Counted from the first letter of the stretch, positions 46,954-57,744 are shown. The stretch is DNA of 64,000 nucleotides from Shewanella mangrovi (GCF_000753795.1 NZ_JPEO01000003.1:1-64000); one strand, 5' to 3'. The notes: generated by a model not told the origin, from the letters alone. Numbers and translations are program-made.

Positions 46954-48510
46954 ATGAACATCTCCCCGATAGCGAGAGTCAGATACCAACGGCAAAAAAT
47001 GGCGTACCACGATGACCCGCTCAGACTGTACCATCTGCTCACAGAAAATCGCCCTAACACTATGTTGCTTGAATCGGCAGAAATCGACAGCAAGGATAGT
47101 CTAAAAAGTATCATTCTGAGTCATGCTGCACTGTCGGTTTCCTGCCTCGGGCAAACCATCACTTTCACCGCTATGAGCAAAAACGGCACGTCACTGCTAG
47201 GTGGTATTGCCGACTTCTTTCAGCCAATTGCGAAAGTGATTCGCCAACTGCGTGAAATCACCGTCACCTTCAAACACCCGAGCGGCATGTTAGATGAAGA
47301 TTCTCGCCTTAAAGCACTATCCCCATTAGAAGGTTTGCGGTTATTACAACACGGCATTGAAATGGAAGGTAAACCCTGTTTCGACGGTCTCTTTCTCGGC
47401 GGTGTGTTGGGATATGACTTAATTGCCGCGGTGGAACCATTACCGAAAGTAGACAATGCTGAAAACAACTGCCCTGATTACCTCTTCTACCTTGCGGAAA
47501 CCTTGGTGATTGTCGATCACCAGCAAAAAACGGCCGAAGTCATCACCCATAGCTTTACCCAAAATGCAGAAGTACTGGATGTGCTTACCAAGCGCCGCGC
47601 AGATATCATCAAACGTTGTCAAAGACTGCCGAAAGCGACCGGCTTAACCGGCATTCATCAAGAACCCGTTGCTAACATCAGTGACGAGCAGTATGCCGCC
47701 CAAGTGGAAACCTTAAAAGAACACATCCGTGCTGGCGATATTTTCCAAGTAGTACCGTCACGTTGTTTCCAAATGCCGTGCCCAAACCCAATGGGCGCCT
47801 ATCGTGCGCTACGTATCACTAACCCAAGCCCATACATGTTTTATATGCGCGCCGAAGAGTTCACTCTGTTTGGCGCATCACCAGAAAGCGCCATCAAGTA
47901 CGAAGCCTCAACCAACCAAGTTGAGATGTATCCGATTGCAGGCACCCGCAAGCGCGGTAAAGACAGTGATGGCAACATTGATGCTGACTTAGATGGCCGC
48001 ATCGAACTGGAACTGCGTCTCGACAAAAAGGAACTGTCGGAACATATCATGTTGGTCGACCTTGCGCGCAACGACATCGCCCGTATTTGTGAAAGCGGCA
48101 CCCGAAAAGTGGCTGAGTTACTGAAAGTTGATCGTTACTCGCACGTGATGCACTTAGTCAGCCGCGTGACGGGGCAACTACGCAGCGATTTAGACACGCT
48201 GCACGCCTATCAGGCCTGTATGAACATGGGCACGCTGGTTGGCGCCCCCAAAGTCCGCGCGGCACAATTGATCCGTGAAGTCGAGCAAAAAAGACGCGGC
48301 AGCTATGGCGGCGCCGTTGGCTATATCAACGGCTTAGGTGACATGGACACCTGCATCGTGATCCGCTCCGCCTTCGTCAGTGACGACAAAGCCTACATTC
48401 AAGCTGGGGCTGGCGTGGTATATGACTCAGAGCCAATGTTAGAAGCGGAAGAAACGCGCCAGAAAGCGCAAGCAGTGATTAGCGCAATCAAAATGGGGGG
48501 CGGACTATGA
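46954..48510 (+). CDS. trpE: anthranilate synthase component I
   Basis: TrpE forms anthranilate from chorismate with ammonia supplied by TrpG. The 518-residue protein has the feedback-site motif LLESA at residues 38-42, which binds tryptophan in homologues, and the catalytic domain with GASPESAIKYE, PIAGTRKRG and the terminal AGAGVVYDSEP block. It overlaps trpG by 4 bases (ATGA). First structural gene after the attenuator. Confidence 0.97.
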   Translation: MNISPIARVRYQRQKMAYHDDPLRLYHLLTENRPNTMLLESAEIDSKDSLKSIILSHAALSVSCLGQTITFTAMSKNGTSLLGGIADFFQPIAKVIRQLREITVTFKHPSGMLDEDSRLKALSPLEGLRLLQHGIEMEGKPCFDGLFLGGVLGYDLIAAVEPLPKVDNAENNCPDYLFYLAETLVIVDHQQKTAEVITHSFTQNAEVLDVLTKRRADIIKRCQRLPKATGLTGIHQEPVANISDEQYAAQVETLKEHIRAGDIFQVVPSRCFQMPCPNPMGAYRALRITNPSPYMFYMRAEEFTLFGASPESAIKYEASTNQVEMYPIAGTRKRGKDSDGNIDADLDGRIELELRLDKKELSEHIMLVDLARNDIARICESGTRKVAELLKVDRYSHVMHLVSRVTGQLRSDLDTLHAYQACMNMGTLVGAPKVRAAQLIREVEQKRRGSYGGAVGYINGLGDMDTCIVIRSAFVSDDKAYIQAGAGVVYDSEPMLEAEETRQKAQAVISAIKMGGGL

Positions 48511-49109
48511 AAATCTATCTGTTAGATAACTTTGATTCCTTTACGTATAACTTAGTGGATCAGTTCCGCAGCCTCGGCTTTGAAGTGGTTGTCTACCGTC
48601 ACAACATCAATGCCGGCTATCTGGCCGATTTGATGTTAAGCGAACCGGGTAAAACCGCCTTAGTATTGTCACCAGGCCCAGGCGAACCGCGTGATGCTGG
48701 CTCGATGATGGAGTTGATCGATAAAGTTGCGGGCAAACTGCCTATTTTGGGCATCTGCCTCGGACACCAAGCCTTAGTCGAGCATTACGGCGGTAAAGTC
48801 GGCCGCGCCAGTCAAATCGTGCATGGTAAATCCAGCGCTGTAGAGCACACAGGTAAAGGTGTGTTTGCGGGCATGCCGTCCCCGCTCCCCGTTGCGCGCT
48901 ATCACTCACTGGTCGCGACTCAGGTACCTGATTGCTTAGATGTTATCGCCAGCTTTGAAGGGATGCCGATGGCGATTGAACACCATCAAGACCATGCGGT
49001 TGGTTTTCAATTTCATCCAGAGTCCATTTTGACCACTATGGGTAGCAAATTGCTGGTGCAAACATTGCAACATTTGACACTGAAGCAGGGGGATGTCGCC
49101 AATGTCTGA
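48507..49109 (+). CDS. trpG: anthranilate synthase component II, glutamine amidotransferase
   Basis: TrpG releases ammonia from glutamine for TrpE. The 200-residue class I amidotransferase has the nucleophile Cys84 in GICLGHQALVEHYGG and the His/Glu of the triad in FQFHPESIL near the end. In E. coli this domain is fused to TrpD; here it is a separate gene. It overlaps both trpE (4 bases) and trpD (8 bases). Confidence 0.96.
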   Translation: MKIYLLDNFDSFTYNLVDQFRSLGFEVVVYRHNINAGYLADLMLSEPGKTALVLSPGPGEPRDAGSMMELIDKVAGKLPILGICLGHQALVEHYGGKVGRASQIVHGKSSAVEHTGKGVFAGMPSPLPVARYHSLVATQVPDCLDVIASFEGMPMAIEHHQDHAVGFQFHPESILTTMGSKLLVQTLQHLTLKQGDVANV

Positions 49110-50121
49110 TGTACAACCTTTACTGGAGCAACTCTATCGCGGCCAATCGTTAAGCCGCGAGCAAGCCCAAAGTCTGTTTCAACCACTGGTTGCGGGTGAA
49201 CTAAGCGAAATTACCATTGGCGCACTATTAGTTGCGCTGAAAATCAAGGGCGAAACCATCGATGAAATCAGTGGTGCCGCTGATGCTCTGCTCGCTGCCG
49301 CGAAACCATTTCCAGCCACAGGTGCGGGCGTGATTGATATCGTTGGCACTGGCGGTGATGGCTTTAATACCATTAATATTTCAACCACTTCATGCTTCGT
49401 GGCCGCCACCGCGGGTGCAAAAGTCGCGAAACATGGTAATCGTGGGGTATCGAGTAAATCAGGCGCATCTGATCTCCTGTCAGCGCTGGGCATCAATCTC
49501 ACCATGGCACCGGAAACCGCCGCTAAATGCTTAAATGAATTGAATATCAGTTTCCTGTTCGCGCCGCATTATCATGGCGGCGTACGCCATGCTGTGCCAG
49601 TGCGCCAGACGCTGAAAACCCGCACCATCTTCAATGTGCTGGGGCCGTTAATTAACCCATCAAAACCTGATTACATGCTGCTGGGCGTTTATAGCCCTGA
49701 GTTGGTAGCCCCTATCGCGGGCGTACTAAAAGCGCTTGGCGTCAAACGCGCCATCGTCGCCCACGGCAGTGGTCTAGATGAAATCGCCGTACATGGTGAG
49801 TCATTGTTAGCAGAGCTAAAAGACGGTGAGATTCGTGAATACCGTATGCAGCCGGAAGATTTTGGTGTTGAACGCGCGACCATCGAGCAATTGGTGGGCG
49901 GAACACCAGAAGATAATGCGGCGATTACGCAACAGATTTTGGCAGGTACTGCGACGGAAGCACAAACCAACGCGGTGGCTGTTAATGCGGGCACCGCACT
50001 ATATGTTGCCAGTGTAAGTGACACAATTCCTGCAGGTGTCGCACTTGCCAAACAGGTAATGGCATCAGGTAAAGCAGTAGCGTTAGTTGAAAAGTTGGCG
50101 CAAGCGTCAAACCAAGGATAA
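49102..50121 (+). CDS. trpD: anthranilate phosphoribosyltransferase
   Basis: TrpD joins anthranilate and phosphoribosyl pyrophosphate. The 339-residue protein has the PRPP loop IVGTGGDGFNTINIST and the KHGNRGVSSKSGASD segment. I start at the ATG at 49102 (SDVQPLLEQL follows): AGGGGG lies 10 bases upstream, while the in-frame ATG at 49093 would sit right against that ribosome site. It overlaps trpG by 8 bases. Confidence 0.96.
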   Translation: MSDVQPLLEQLYRGQSLSREQAQSLFQPLVAGELSEITIGALLVALKIKGETIDEISGAADALLAAAKPFPATGAGVIDIVGTGGDGFNTINISTTSCFVAATAGAKVAKHGNRGVSSKSGASDLLSALGINLTMAPETAAKCLNELNISFLFAPHYHGGVRHAVPVRQTLKTRTIFNVLGPLINPSKPDYMLLGVYSPELVAPIAGVLKALGVKRAIVAHGSGLDEIAVHGESLLAELKDGEIREYRMQPEDFGVERATIEQLVGGTPEDNAAITQQILAGTATEAQTNAVAVNAGTALYVASVSDTIPAGVALAKQVMASGKAVALVEKLAQASNQG

Positions 50122-50127
50122 GCGTCA

Positions 50128-51516
50128 ATGAGTAATGTATTAACCAAAATTGTCGACACCAAAGCGGCTCATATTGAAAGTTTAAAAGCGCGTTTTCCCG
50201 AAGAAAGTCTGCACCCCAAAATATCGACGCGCAGCCTCTACGAGGCCCTGAACGGTGACAAAGCAGGCTTTATTTTGGAGTGCAAAAAAGCCAGCCCATC
50301 AAAAGGCCTCATCCGCGATGACTTTGACCCTATCGCCATCGCCGAGGTATACAGCCATTACGCCAGTGCAGTGTCAGTGCTGACCGACGAAGAGTTTTTC
50401 CAAGGCGACATGGCATTCATTCCAATGGTGCGCACTAAAATCGACCAACCGATTTTGTGTAAAGACTTTTTTGTATCGCCGTATCAAATCAAGCTGGCGG
50501 CTCACCAAGGCGCCGATGCGATTTTGTTGATGTTGTCAGTGCTGGATGATGAGCAATATCAACTGCTGGCAGCTGAAGCCGCCAAGTATCAACTTGATAC
50601 GCTGACCGAAGTCTCCAACAAGGAAGAACTCACTCGCGCTATTGCGTTGAACGCGCCAATTGTCGGCATCAACAATCGAAATCTGCGTGATTTGAGCACC
50701 CACATAGAAACCACTGAACGTTTGGCACCACAGTTGCCCGAAGGCATGCTAGTGATCAGTGAATCCGGTATCTACACTCACCAAGATGTTCGCCGCCTAA
50801 GCCCGTTAGTGAATGGCTTTTTGGTTGGCAGCTCATTGATGAGCGAAGATGACTTAGATTTAGCCTGCCGCAAACTACTGTTCGGTCACCATAAAGTGTG
50901 TGGCCTCACTCGTGCGCAAGATATCGCTGCAGCCGCCGATGCTGGTGCGATTTATGGCGGGCTAATTTTCGCCGACAAATCGCCACGCAAGGTCACGGTT
51001 GAGCAAGCAAAAGCCTTGGCAACCGCTAACAGTGAACTTAAGCGGAGACTGCACTTGGTAGGCGTATTTGTGAATGAACGCGCCGATATCATTGCTGAGC
51101 TGGCCGCCAATTTAGATCTCGCAGCGGTGCAACTGCACGGCAATGAAACAGAACACGACATCACCGCCATCAAACAAGCACTGAGCAAAGCCCGCTGCTT
51201 TAACACGCAAGTGTGGAAAGCGATTCCAGTCGCAACCGATGCAGCACCAATCGCCATTCCAGCCAATGCCGACCGCGTGTTGTACGACAGCAAAAATGCC
51301 GCAGGTTTTGGTGGCACCGGCAGCAGCTTTGACTGGTCACAAGCATTGAGCAGTAAAACCGAAGCGATGCTGGCGGGCGGCTTATCGGCCTACAATGCCA
51401 AAGACGCTGCCAACGCGGGTTTTTACGGTTTGGATTTTAATTCTGGTGTAGAAAGTGCGCCGGGCATAAAAGACGCGCAACAGATTATCGCCGCGCTGAC
51501 TGCGGTCAGAGCGTAA
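50128..51516 (+). CDS. trpCF: bifunctional indole-3-glycerol-phosphate synthase / phosphoribosylanthranilate isomerase
   Basis: A fused two-domain enzyme of 462 residues. The N-terminal half (about 1-255) is the TrpC synthase with ILECKKASPSKGLIR and the NNRNLRDLSTHIETT segment; the C-terminal half (about 258-462) is the TrpF isomerase beginning KVCGLTRAQDI and including VGVFVNERADI and VQLHGNE. The same fusion occurs in E. coli. It follows trpD by 6 bases. Confidence 0.96.
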   Translation: MSNVLTKIVDTKAAHIESLKARFPEESLHPKISTRSLYEALNGDKAGFILECKKASPSKGLIRDDFDPIAIAEVYSHYASAVSVLTDEEFFQGDMAFIPMVRTKIDQPILCKDFFVSPYQIKLAAHQGADAILLMLSVLDDEQYQLLAAEAAKYQLDTLTEVSNKEELTRAIALNAPIVGINNRNLRDLSTHIETTERLAPQLPEGMLVISESGIYTHQDVRRLSPLVNGFLVGSSLMSEDDLDLACRKLLFGHHKVCGLTRAQDIAAAADAGAIYGGLIFADKSPRKVTVEQAKALATANSELKRRLHLVGVFVNERADIIAELAANLDLAAVQLHGNETEHDITAIKQALSKARCFNTQVWKAIPVATDAAPIAIPANADRVLYDSKNAAGFGGTGSSFDWSQALSSKTEAMLAGGLSAYNAKDAANAGFYGLDFNSGVESAPGIKDAQQIIAALTAVRA

Positions 51517-51554
51517 AAAATTAGGTCGTTATCTCGGCCACAAAGGAAGTAACC

Positions 51555-52754
51555 ATGAGTGAAATGCAACTTGATCCATTTTTTGGCGAATTTGGTGGCG
51601 CCTATGCACCACAAATTTTGATGCCAGCATTAAAGCAGCTTGAAGCGGCATTTGTTGAGGCGCGCCAAGACCCTGAATTCATCCAAGAGTTTAGCGATCT
51701 GCTGAGCAACTATGCTGGTCGCCCTACGCCACTAACGTTAACCCGCAACCTGTCACCCACCCCTAAGGTGAAAATCTACCTTAAGCGCGAAGACTTACTG
51801 CACGGCGGCGCCCACAAAACCAACCAAGTAATTGGTCAGGCGCTACTGGCACAACGCATGGGTAAAACAGAGATCATCGCTGAGACTGGCGCGGGTCAGC
51901 ACGGTGTGGCTACTGCATTGGTTTGCGCCCTACTCGGCCTTAAATGCCGTATCTACATGGGTGCCAAAGACGTTGAACGTCAAAGCCCGAACGTATTCCG
52001 TATGCGCTTGATGGGCGCAGAAGTGATCCCAGTAACCTCGGGTTCATCCACACTGAAAGACGCCTGTAATGAAGCCATGCGCGATTGGTCTGGCAGCTAC
52101 GAGCGAGCGCACTACCTGCTTGGTACCGCCGCAGGCCCGCATCCATTCCCAACCATTGTGCGTGAATTCCAAAAAATGATTGGTGAAGAAGCCAAACAGC
52201 AAGTGCTGGAAAAAGAAGGCCGTCTGCCGGACGCGGTTATCGCTTGTGTGGGCGGCGGCTCCAACGCTATCGGCATGTTCGCCGACTTCATCAAAGAGGA
52301 AAGCGTCAAACTCATTGGCGTTGAACCTGCGGGTAAAGGCATTGAAACTGGTCATCACGGTGCACCGCTGCGCCACGGCAAACAGGGCATTTATCTCGGC
52401 ATGCGCGCGCCATTGATGCAAGACCCTGATGGCCAAATCGAAGAATCTTACTCGATTTCAGCAGGCTTAGACTTCCCATCGGTTGGACCACAACACGCCT
52501 ATTTGCACAGCATCGGCCGCGCTCAATATGAATCCGCGACCGATGATGAAGCGTTAGCTGCGTTTGAAAAACTGGCGCACTGCGAAGGGATTATTCCGGC
52601 CTTGGAATCATCACACGCCCTCGCCTATGCGCTCAAATATGCTGAAGAGTGCACCGAAGATACGATTTTGGTGGTTAACCTTTCCGGTCGTGGTGACAAA
52701 GATATTTTCACTGTGTCTGATATTTTGGAACAGCGTCAACAGGAGGCCAAATGA
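51555..52754 (+). CDS. trpB: tryptophan synthase beta chain
   Basis: TrpB condenses indole with serine using pyridoxal phosphate. The 399-residue chain has the PLP lysine Lys88 in [10 protein letters not shown], the phosphate-binding GGGSNAIG loop, and the [11 protein letters not shown] segment. The ribosome site GGAAG precedes the ATG. Its stop overlaps the trpA start by 4 bases (ATGA), matching formation of the alpha2-beta2 complex. Confidence 0.98.
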   Translation: MSEMQLDPFFGEFGGAYAPQILMPALKQLEAAFVEARQDPEFIQEFSDLLSNYAGRPTPLTLTRNLSPTPKVKIYLKREDLLHGGAHKTNQVIGQALLAQRMGKTEIIAETGAGQHGVATALVCALLGLKCRIYMGAKDVERQSPNVFRMRLMGAEVIPVTSGSSTLKDACNEAMRDWSGSYERAHYLLGTAAGPHPFPTIVREFQKMIGEEAKQQVLEKEGRLPDAVIACVGGGSNAIGMFADFIKEESVKLIGVEPAGKGIETGHHGAPLRHGKQGIYLGMRAPLMQDPDGQIEESYSISAGLDFPSVGPQHAYLHSIGRAQYESATDDEALAAFEKLAHCEGIIPALESSHALAYALKYAEECTEDTILVVNLSGRGDKDIFTVSDILEQRQQEAK

Positions 52755-53551
52755 GCCGTTATCAGCAGTGTTTTGCCCGTTTAGCTGAACAAAAACGTGG
52801 TGCATTTGTCCCATTCGTCACTATTGGTGATCCTGATTTAGCGCAATCGCTGGCGATTATCGAAACACTGATTGCCAACGGTGCCGATTGCTTAGAGCTG
52901 GGTTTTCCATTTTCCGATCCTTTGGCCGATGGCCCAGTGATCCAAGGCGCCAACTTGCGTTCGTTGCACGCTGGTACCACCCCAAGTAAATGCTTTGAAA
53001 TTATCGAAACCATTCGCGCTAAATACCCAGACACACCGATTGGTTTGCTGCTGTACGCCAACTTAGTATTTGCCAATGGCATCGACAATTTCTATCAGCG
53101 CGCTAAGGCCGCCGGCGTCGATTCAGTGTTGGTGGCCGATGTGCCAGTTGAGATGTCAGCGCCATTTGTTGCTGCAGCCAAAGCGGCCGGCATTGCACCG
53201 ATTTTTATTGCACCGCCTAATGCGGATCACGACACGCTGGAGCAAGTGGCCAAAACCGCTGAAGGTTACACCTATCTGCTATCGCGCGCTGGTGTCACCG
53301 GTGCTGACAATGCTGCCGGCATGCCAGTCGATGAAGTGCTGAAAACCTTAAAAGAATTTGATGCGCCTCCGCCGCTGCTCGGTTTTGGTATCGCCAAACC
53401 TGAGCAGGTTAAAGCCGCGATTGATGCCGGTGCCGCTGGCGCGATTTCAGGCTCAGCAGTAGTGAAAATCATCGAAGCCAATCTTGATGATAAAACCTCC
53501 ATGCTGGAGCAACTGGCGAAGTTTGTGGCGGATATGAAAGCCGCCAGCTAA
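52751..53551 (+). CDS. trpA: tryptophan synthase alpha chain
   Basis: TrpA cleaves indole-3-glycerol phosphate and channels indole to TrpB. The 266-residue TIM barrel has the catalytic Glu49 and Asp60 in [15 protein letters not shown] and the SRAGVTGAD segment. It is the last gene of the operon and is followed by a strong terminator. Confidence 0.98.
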   Translation: MSRYQQCFARLAEQKRGAFVPFVTIGDPDLAQSLAIIETLIANGADCLELGFPFSDPLADGPVIQGANLRSLHAGTTPSKCFEIIETIRAKYPDTPIGLLLYANLVFANGIDNFYQRAKAAGVDSVLVADVPVEMSAPFVAAAKAAGIAPIFIAPPNADHDTLEQVAKTAEGYTYLLSRAGVTGADNAAGMPVDEVLKTLKEFDAPPPLLGFGIAKPEQVKAAIDAGAAGAISGSAVVKIIEANLDDKTSMLEQLAKFVADMKAAS

Positions 53552-53570
53552 GCCATACTAAGCTGCTACC

Positions 53571-53606
53571 AAAAACGCCACAGTGCACTGCATTTGTGGC
53601 GTTTTT
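53571..53606 (+). terminator. trp operon terminator
   Basis: AAAAACGCCACA (53571-53582) pairs with TGTGGCGTTTTT (53595-53606) around a 12-base loop. Confidence 0.92.
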
Positions 53607-53696
53607 ATTTCGGCATAGCGAATAGCTATACAGTGTTATTAACTGAGCAACCATGCTAGGGTGAATGCCTACCTTTTTGCACAAGGAGCCAACACA

Positions 53697-54080
53697 ATGG
53701 ACGGTACGTTTCAAATCACTGAATGGGACGAAAACGCCTATAACGATAGTGGCGATGGTGTTAAGAAAAGCCATGCAAAAATCAAACAACAATACTCAGG
53801 TGCGATTATTGGCGCGAGTGAACTGCAATATTTGATGTCGTATCAATCTGCCACAACTGCGGTATTTGTTGGCTTTGAAGTCGTCAACGGCGTTATCGAT
53901 GGTAAGTCTGGTACTATCACGCTTCAACACAACGGCAAATTCGAAAATGGCGTTGCAAGTAGCGAATTTTCTATCGTCACAGGATCTGGCACTGGTGAAT
54001 TGGCGGGTGTTGAAGGTAATGGTAGTTTCCGTTCCGGCGCTGCAGGACAAGCGAGCTACCAGCTGACACTAACAGCATAG
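53697..54080 (+). CDS. DUF3224 family protein
   Basis: A 127-residue protein resembling the DUF3224 family, a small beta-barrel domain related to allene-oxide-cyclase-type folds. Typical segments are TFQITEWDE near the N-terminus, GVIDGKSGTITLQHNG and the terminal GTGELAGVEGNGSFRS. No function is assigned to the family. I start at the ATG at 53697, 8 bases after AAGGAG; the frame is open 12 codons further without a ribosome site. It is a single-gene unit after the trp terminator. Confidence 0.82.
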   Translation: MDGTFQITEWDENAYNDSGDGVKKSHAKIKQQYSGAIIGASELQYLMSYQSATTAVFVGFEVVNGVIDGKSGTITLQHNGKFENGVASSEFSIVTGSGTGELAGVEGNGSFRSGAAGQASYQLTLTA

Positions 54081-54225
54081 ATGCGCAGTCGTCTTAAACA
54101 ATCATGCCAGCCGTTAGTTGTGCTAAAGAAGTCATCCTCGGCATACAGCCTTGCATCTAAAAACGGTATGCCGATACACCGAATGTATTCGAACCAAACC
54201 TAAGCTGGGAGACACTATTCCGTTG

Positions 54226-56907
54226 CTAGTCGGATGATTCCGCTGCCGCTTGTTGACGTTGCTTTAACACTTGGAACAAGCGGCCAATAGCAATCAGCGC
54301 TAATCCCAAGCCTAAGAAACTCACCACCCGCCAGACGCCATCTAGATGGCCGATGTCTGATAGGAACACTTTCAACGCAGCGACACCCAATAACGCCAGT
54401 CCTAATTTCTGCATCAATGCTTGTTGCTGGCGGATACCGCCAAAGGTCAAGGCACATCCTGCCAGAATCAGCGTTACCGAATAGCTTAACCATTCGGCCA
54501 TGGTGGTGCCGACCTCGATATTCAGCATTCCCGGTTGCCAGAACTGGCGTATCGACAAGATCAACCAAATACCGACTAAGGCGCCACCAATGGCATAGCG
54601 TGCCAATTTCAATTGCATGTCATCGATCTTAGGTAAGCTCGGCAGCCAACGACGTTGCGTTGCCAACAATAACAATGCCCCCGGGATCAACCACCCTAAC
54701 GCCAGTGGATTAAATACTGGCCAGTCAGCACCTGTGACACTATCGCTCCACAGTGGCATAAACTGCACATTAATCAACAATACACAAAATGCGGCGGCGC
54801 CTTGTAGCAGTTGACGATAAACGAGGTAGAACTTCTGCATCGCTGCGTGCTGGCAACGCTGTTGACGATAGCCATACACCGCACACAAGCCCAATGCTTC
54901 TATTAACCAGAAACTGCAGCTGATCAGGTCAATATCGCTAAACACCAAATAACTACCAGTGACCAGATAATGACTTTCGATAAACAGGAACAGTGCTGCG
55001 ATATGGATTAGTGCCCCTTCCAACCAATCCGCCAAAATTAGCTTGGCCTGCTGAGCTATGCGCATCGCAAATGCCAACACCAACAACGGTGGAATACAGG
55101 TGACCCAAGCTAACGACCACAGCGGCCATGAACCCATATGCCAGTCAGGCATGAAGGGCAACAAGGTCAAGCGCAGCAACAATAACGATACAAACACTTT
55201 AGGCACGAACGCGTGCATCACAGGTAACTGCTTTGCCGTTTGCCACACAATCACGAGGACTTGTAATGCCAGCAATAGGCCAAAGGTTGGGCCATCAAAC
55301 CACAACGCAGAGTTAACCAAGAGTAATGCATGAATCGCGGTAGAAAAGTCCGCCCGCAGACGGTCAATTTTAACCGCAGCAAATGCCAATACAGCCATAA
55401 CAACAGCACTGAGGAGTGAGCTTAACCACAGCTGTTGTGGCAGATGGGCGTCGGTATAAACCAGTAAACTCGCAATCAATAATTGCGGCCCCGCAACTAG
55501 CCACCAATAACTCACTTTGTTGTCATCAGAGCGATTGGCTAAGTATGCCTGAGCCATAGTGAGTAGCCACCAAACGGCCACTATCCCCACCAATACTGGT
55601 AGCGCAATATAATGGTGCACTAGCGGATATTGCGAGCTTGCCAACACCAAGGTTAACCATGCTGCCAACGCTGGCGTGTGATAGCGATGGCGTCGTAACA
55701 GTAACATGGGTTGCCATAACAGTAAGGCCAATAGTAGCGATACCATAGTGCTTGAGACGCTATTACTAGGCAACAGCTGCATATTGCAGCCAAGTAGCAA
55801 CATCAAACTTAATAAGACTGGAGCAAAATAGCTTTGGAAGCCGCGACAGGCAATTGCCTCACCACGCAGTAACCAGCTTTGCGCTGGTACAGTGCTTAAT
55901 AGGTAGGCACTTACAGGATAGAAAATAACAGTCCACCACAGTACGTTTGGCACAAGTACCGTGATCAGCGCCATCCACAGCATATGCCCAGTAAATACGC
56001 CCCATAACAGCCAAGGTAATTGACAACGTCTGAGCACATAAAGGCCGACGGCTGACACCGCACAGATATAACAAGCAAGGGTAAAGTAAGCGCCCGTGCC
56101 GGAGGACAACCACAAGGGGGCGAGGTAGCCGCCGACTAAGCCCAACACCGCCATTAAGCTACCGTAGCGTATCCCAGCAAACAGTGACAACAGCGCTGTC
56201 GCTGCGATAAACAGCATAGCAACCGAGGTGCTAAGCAGTTGGTAACTCACAGTGGCAAACACTAAAGAGGCATACACGCCAGTAGTCCCCGCCGCCACAA
56301 TGGCTGCAGGAATGTAATCCTTGCCTAGTTTGCCGGTGACAGCTTGGCCATTGTTGATCTTACGGTGTAACCATTCGCCGACGCCGATGATGGCCAAAGA
56401 GATAAACAATGCAATGCCGATGCGCGTAGCCGGCGTGGTATCAACGCGATGCGCAATAAATTGCACCAAATAGCCTAGGCCAAACACCAAGGCTAAGCCA
56501 CCGCACCATACCAACCAGTTATCTTTAAAATGTGAGATCAGTATTTGCTGCCAGGCGGGGATGCTGTGATTGGAGCGATTGGCGCTATGTTTCTGCGCGT
56601 TGCGGTCATCTTGAGCTTTCACTGCCGCCATCGGCGCCGCTGATTTCGCAATACGTGGAGGTTCCAACGCGGCAGCAACTGGCGTAGGTTCCGCTTGGGC
56701 TGTTTGAGGATGGGCGTCGCTATTGGCCTGATTAAGATATGTCGCGGTAGCGGCTTGTTCATGCCGTAGCGATTCAAGTTGCTGTCGCATCATTTTGAGA
56801 CCCACAGCAAGAGTATTGACGCGTTTGGTCAAGCGTTGAACTTCCACAAACGCCAAAATAGCGAGTACGGCGAGCACTAGCACCAACAGCACTAATATCT
56901 CTTCCAT
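54226..56907 (-). CDS. DUF2339 polytopic membrane protein
   Basis: An 893-residue inner-membrane protein of the DUF2339 type. An N-terminal helix (about 5-25) is followed by a coiled-coil-like segment (KRVNTLAVGLKMMRQQLESL), an Ala/Pro-rich linker, then more than 20 hydrophobic segments to the C-terminus. The family has no assigned function. There is no linked gene with a clear partner role. It is a single-gene unit with an untypical, hydrophobic composition and no sign of truncation. Confidence 0.8.
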   Translation of the reverse strand: MEEILVLLVLVLAVLAILAFVEVQRLTKRVNTLAVGLKMMRQQLESLRHEQAATATYLNQANSDAHPQTAQAEPTPVAAALEPPRIAKSAAPMAAVKAQDDRNAQKHSANRSNHSIPAWQQILISHFKDNWLVWCGGLALVFGLGYLVQFIAHRVDTTPATRIGIALFISLAIIGVGEWLHRKINNGQAVTGKLGKDYIPAAIVAAGTTGVYASLVFATVSYQLLSTSVAMLFIAATALLSLFAGIRYGSLMAVLGLVGGYLAPLWLSSGTGAYFTLACYICAVSAVGLYVLRRCQLPWLLWGVFTGHMLWMALITVLVPNVLWWTVIFYPVSAYLLSTVPAQSWLLRGEAIACRGFQSYFAPVLLSLMLLLGCNMQLLPSNSVSSTMVSLLLALLLWQPMLLLRRHRYHTPALAAWLTLVLASSQYPLVHHYIALPVLVGIVAVWWLLTMAQAYLANRSDDNKVSYWWLVAGPQLLIASLLVYTDAHLPQQLWLSSLLSAVVMAVLAFAAVKIDRLRADFSTAIHALLLVNSALWFDGPTFGLLLALQVLVIVWQTAKQLPVMHAFVPKVFVSLLLLRLTLLPFMPDWHMGSWPLWSLAWVTCIPPLLVLAFAMRIAQQAKLILADWLEGALIHIAALFLFIESHYLVTGSYLVFSDIDLISCSFWLIEALGLCAVYGYRQQRCQHAAMQKFYLVYRQLLQGAAAFCVLLINVQFMPLWSDSVTGADWPVFNPLALGWLIPGALLLLATQRRWLPSLPKIDDMQLKLARYAIGGALVGIWLILSIRQFWQPGMLNIEVGTTMAEWLSYSVTLILAGCALTFGGIRQQQALMQKLGLALLGVAALKVFLSDIGHLDGVWRVVSFLGLGLALIAIGRLFQVLKQRQQAAAESSD

Positions 56908-57015
56908 TAGACATCCTTGTTGCGATCGAAATCAGCTTATCGCGAGAGCATATCATTGCCCTCTGTCTGGGTAAAATCAGTAGTTTAGTTAGCAAACATT
57001 AAGGTATGCAGCAAT

Positions 57016-57049
57016 AAAAAACGCCGCAGCACAACAAAGTACGGCGGCG
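57016..57049 (-). terminator. terminator of the glutaredoxin-like gene
   Basis: CGCCGC (57022-57027) and GCGGCG (57044-57049) form the stem; on the minus strand it is followed by six T residues (57016-57021). Confidence 0.7.
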
Positions 57050-57068
57050 CCTCACGTCGCAGAAGCAA

Positions 57069-57458
57069 TTACGCAGCAAAACGCTGCTGTAAATACTTTT
57101 TAATCTCTTCCGATTCATACATCCACTGTTCGCTGCCATCATTTTCGACAATTTTGAGGCAAGGAACTTTAACTTGTCCGCCTTTGCTTTCCAGTTCATC
57201 ACGCGCATTTTGATCGCGCAATACGTTCGCCATGGAAATCGGCAGTGCTAGGCGATGAATTTCCTTCTTCACTTTAATGCAGAACGGACATGTAGTGTAT
57301 TGATAAAGCGTTAACTGGCGACACTGAGCCTCAACCTCAGCCTGCGCCTGCTGCTCACGCTCAATAGGTTTAGGTTTTGAAACCGCGGCATAAATCAGCA
57401 TAAACGGCATTAAAATACGACGTAACAATTTGAAAAACAGTCGAATAACAATACGCAT
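57069..57458 (-). CDS. membrane-anchored glutaredoxin-like protein
   Basis: A 129-residue thiol-redox protein. Residues 1-30 form a basic/hydrophobic segment (RLFFKLLRRILMPFMLIYAA), then an Arg/Glu-rich stalk, then a glutaredoxin domain with the redox pair Cys57-Pro-Phe-Cys60 and the cis-proline in QVKVPCLKI. The N-terminal anchor should hold the domain at the inner membrane, with the Trx fold in the cytoplasm by the positive-inside rule. Partner proteins are unknown. Confidence 0.85.
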   Translation of the reverse strand: MRIVIRLFFKLLRRILMPFMLIYAAVSKPKPIEREQQAQAEVEAQCRQLTLYQYTTCPFCIKVKKEIHRLALPISMANVLRDQNARDELESKGGQVKVPCLKIVENDGSEQWMYESEEIKKYLQQRFAA

Positions 57459-57744
57459 GTGGGCCCCTAACTTTAAATGTTACTACATTAGTGTTCGTAA
57501 ATTCGCGCTAGTCTAACAGGCAGCGTAGGTGTCACGCGAGTGCAAAATTTGCCTGTGTCCAACCACCATTTACAGACCAACGGTCATAGTTTGCTGGCTA
57601 GTCCTTACAATAGAAGTGATATCTAATTAATTGCTATATCCATGTAACTGATAATCACTATTAGTTCTTATTGAGATTTTTTAGCTGACTAAACTTTAGG
57701 AGTAGTGTTCGTTTTTGTTAGCGAGCGGCAATGCGAGGTCAACT

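Noticed and set aside
49689..50162. 157-codon minus-strand frame inside trpD.
   Set aside because: Opposite-strand shadow of trpD, rich in Ala/Ser/Thr as expected from reversed codons.
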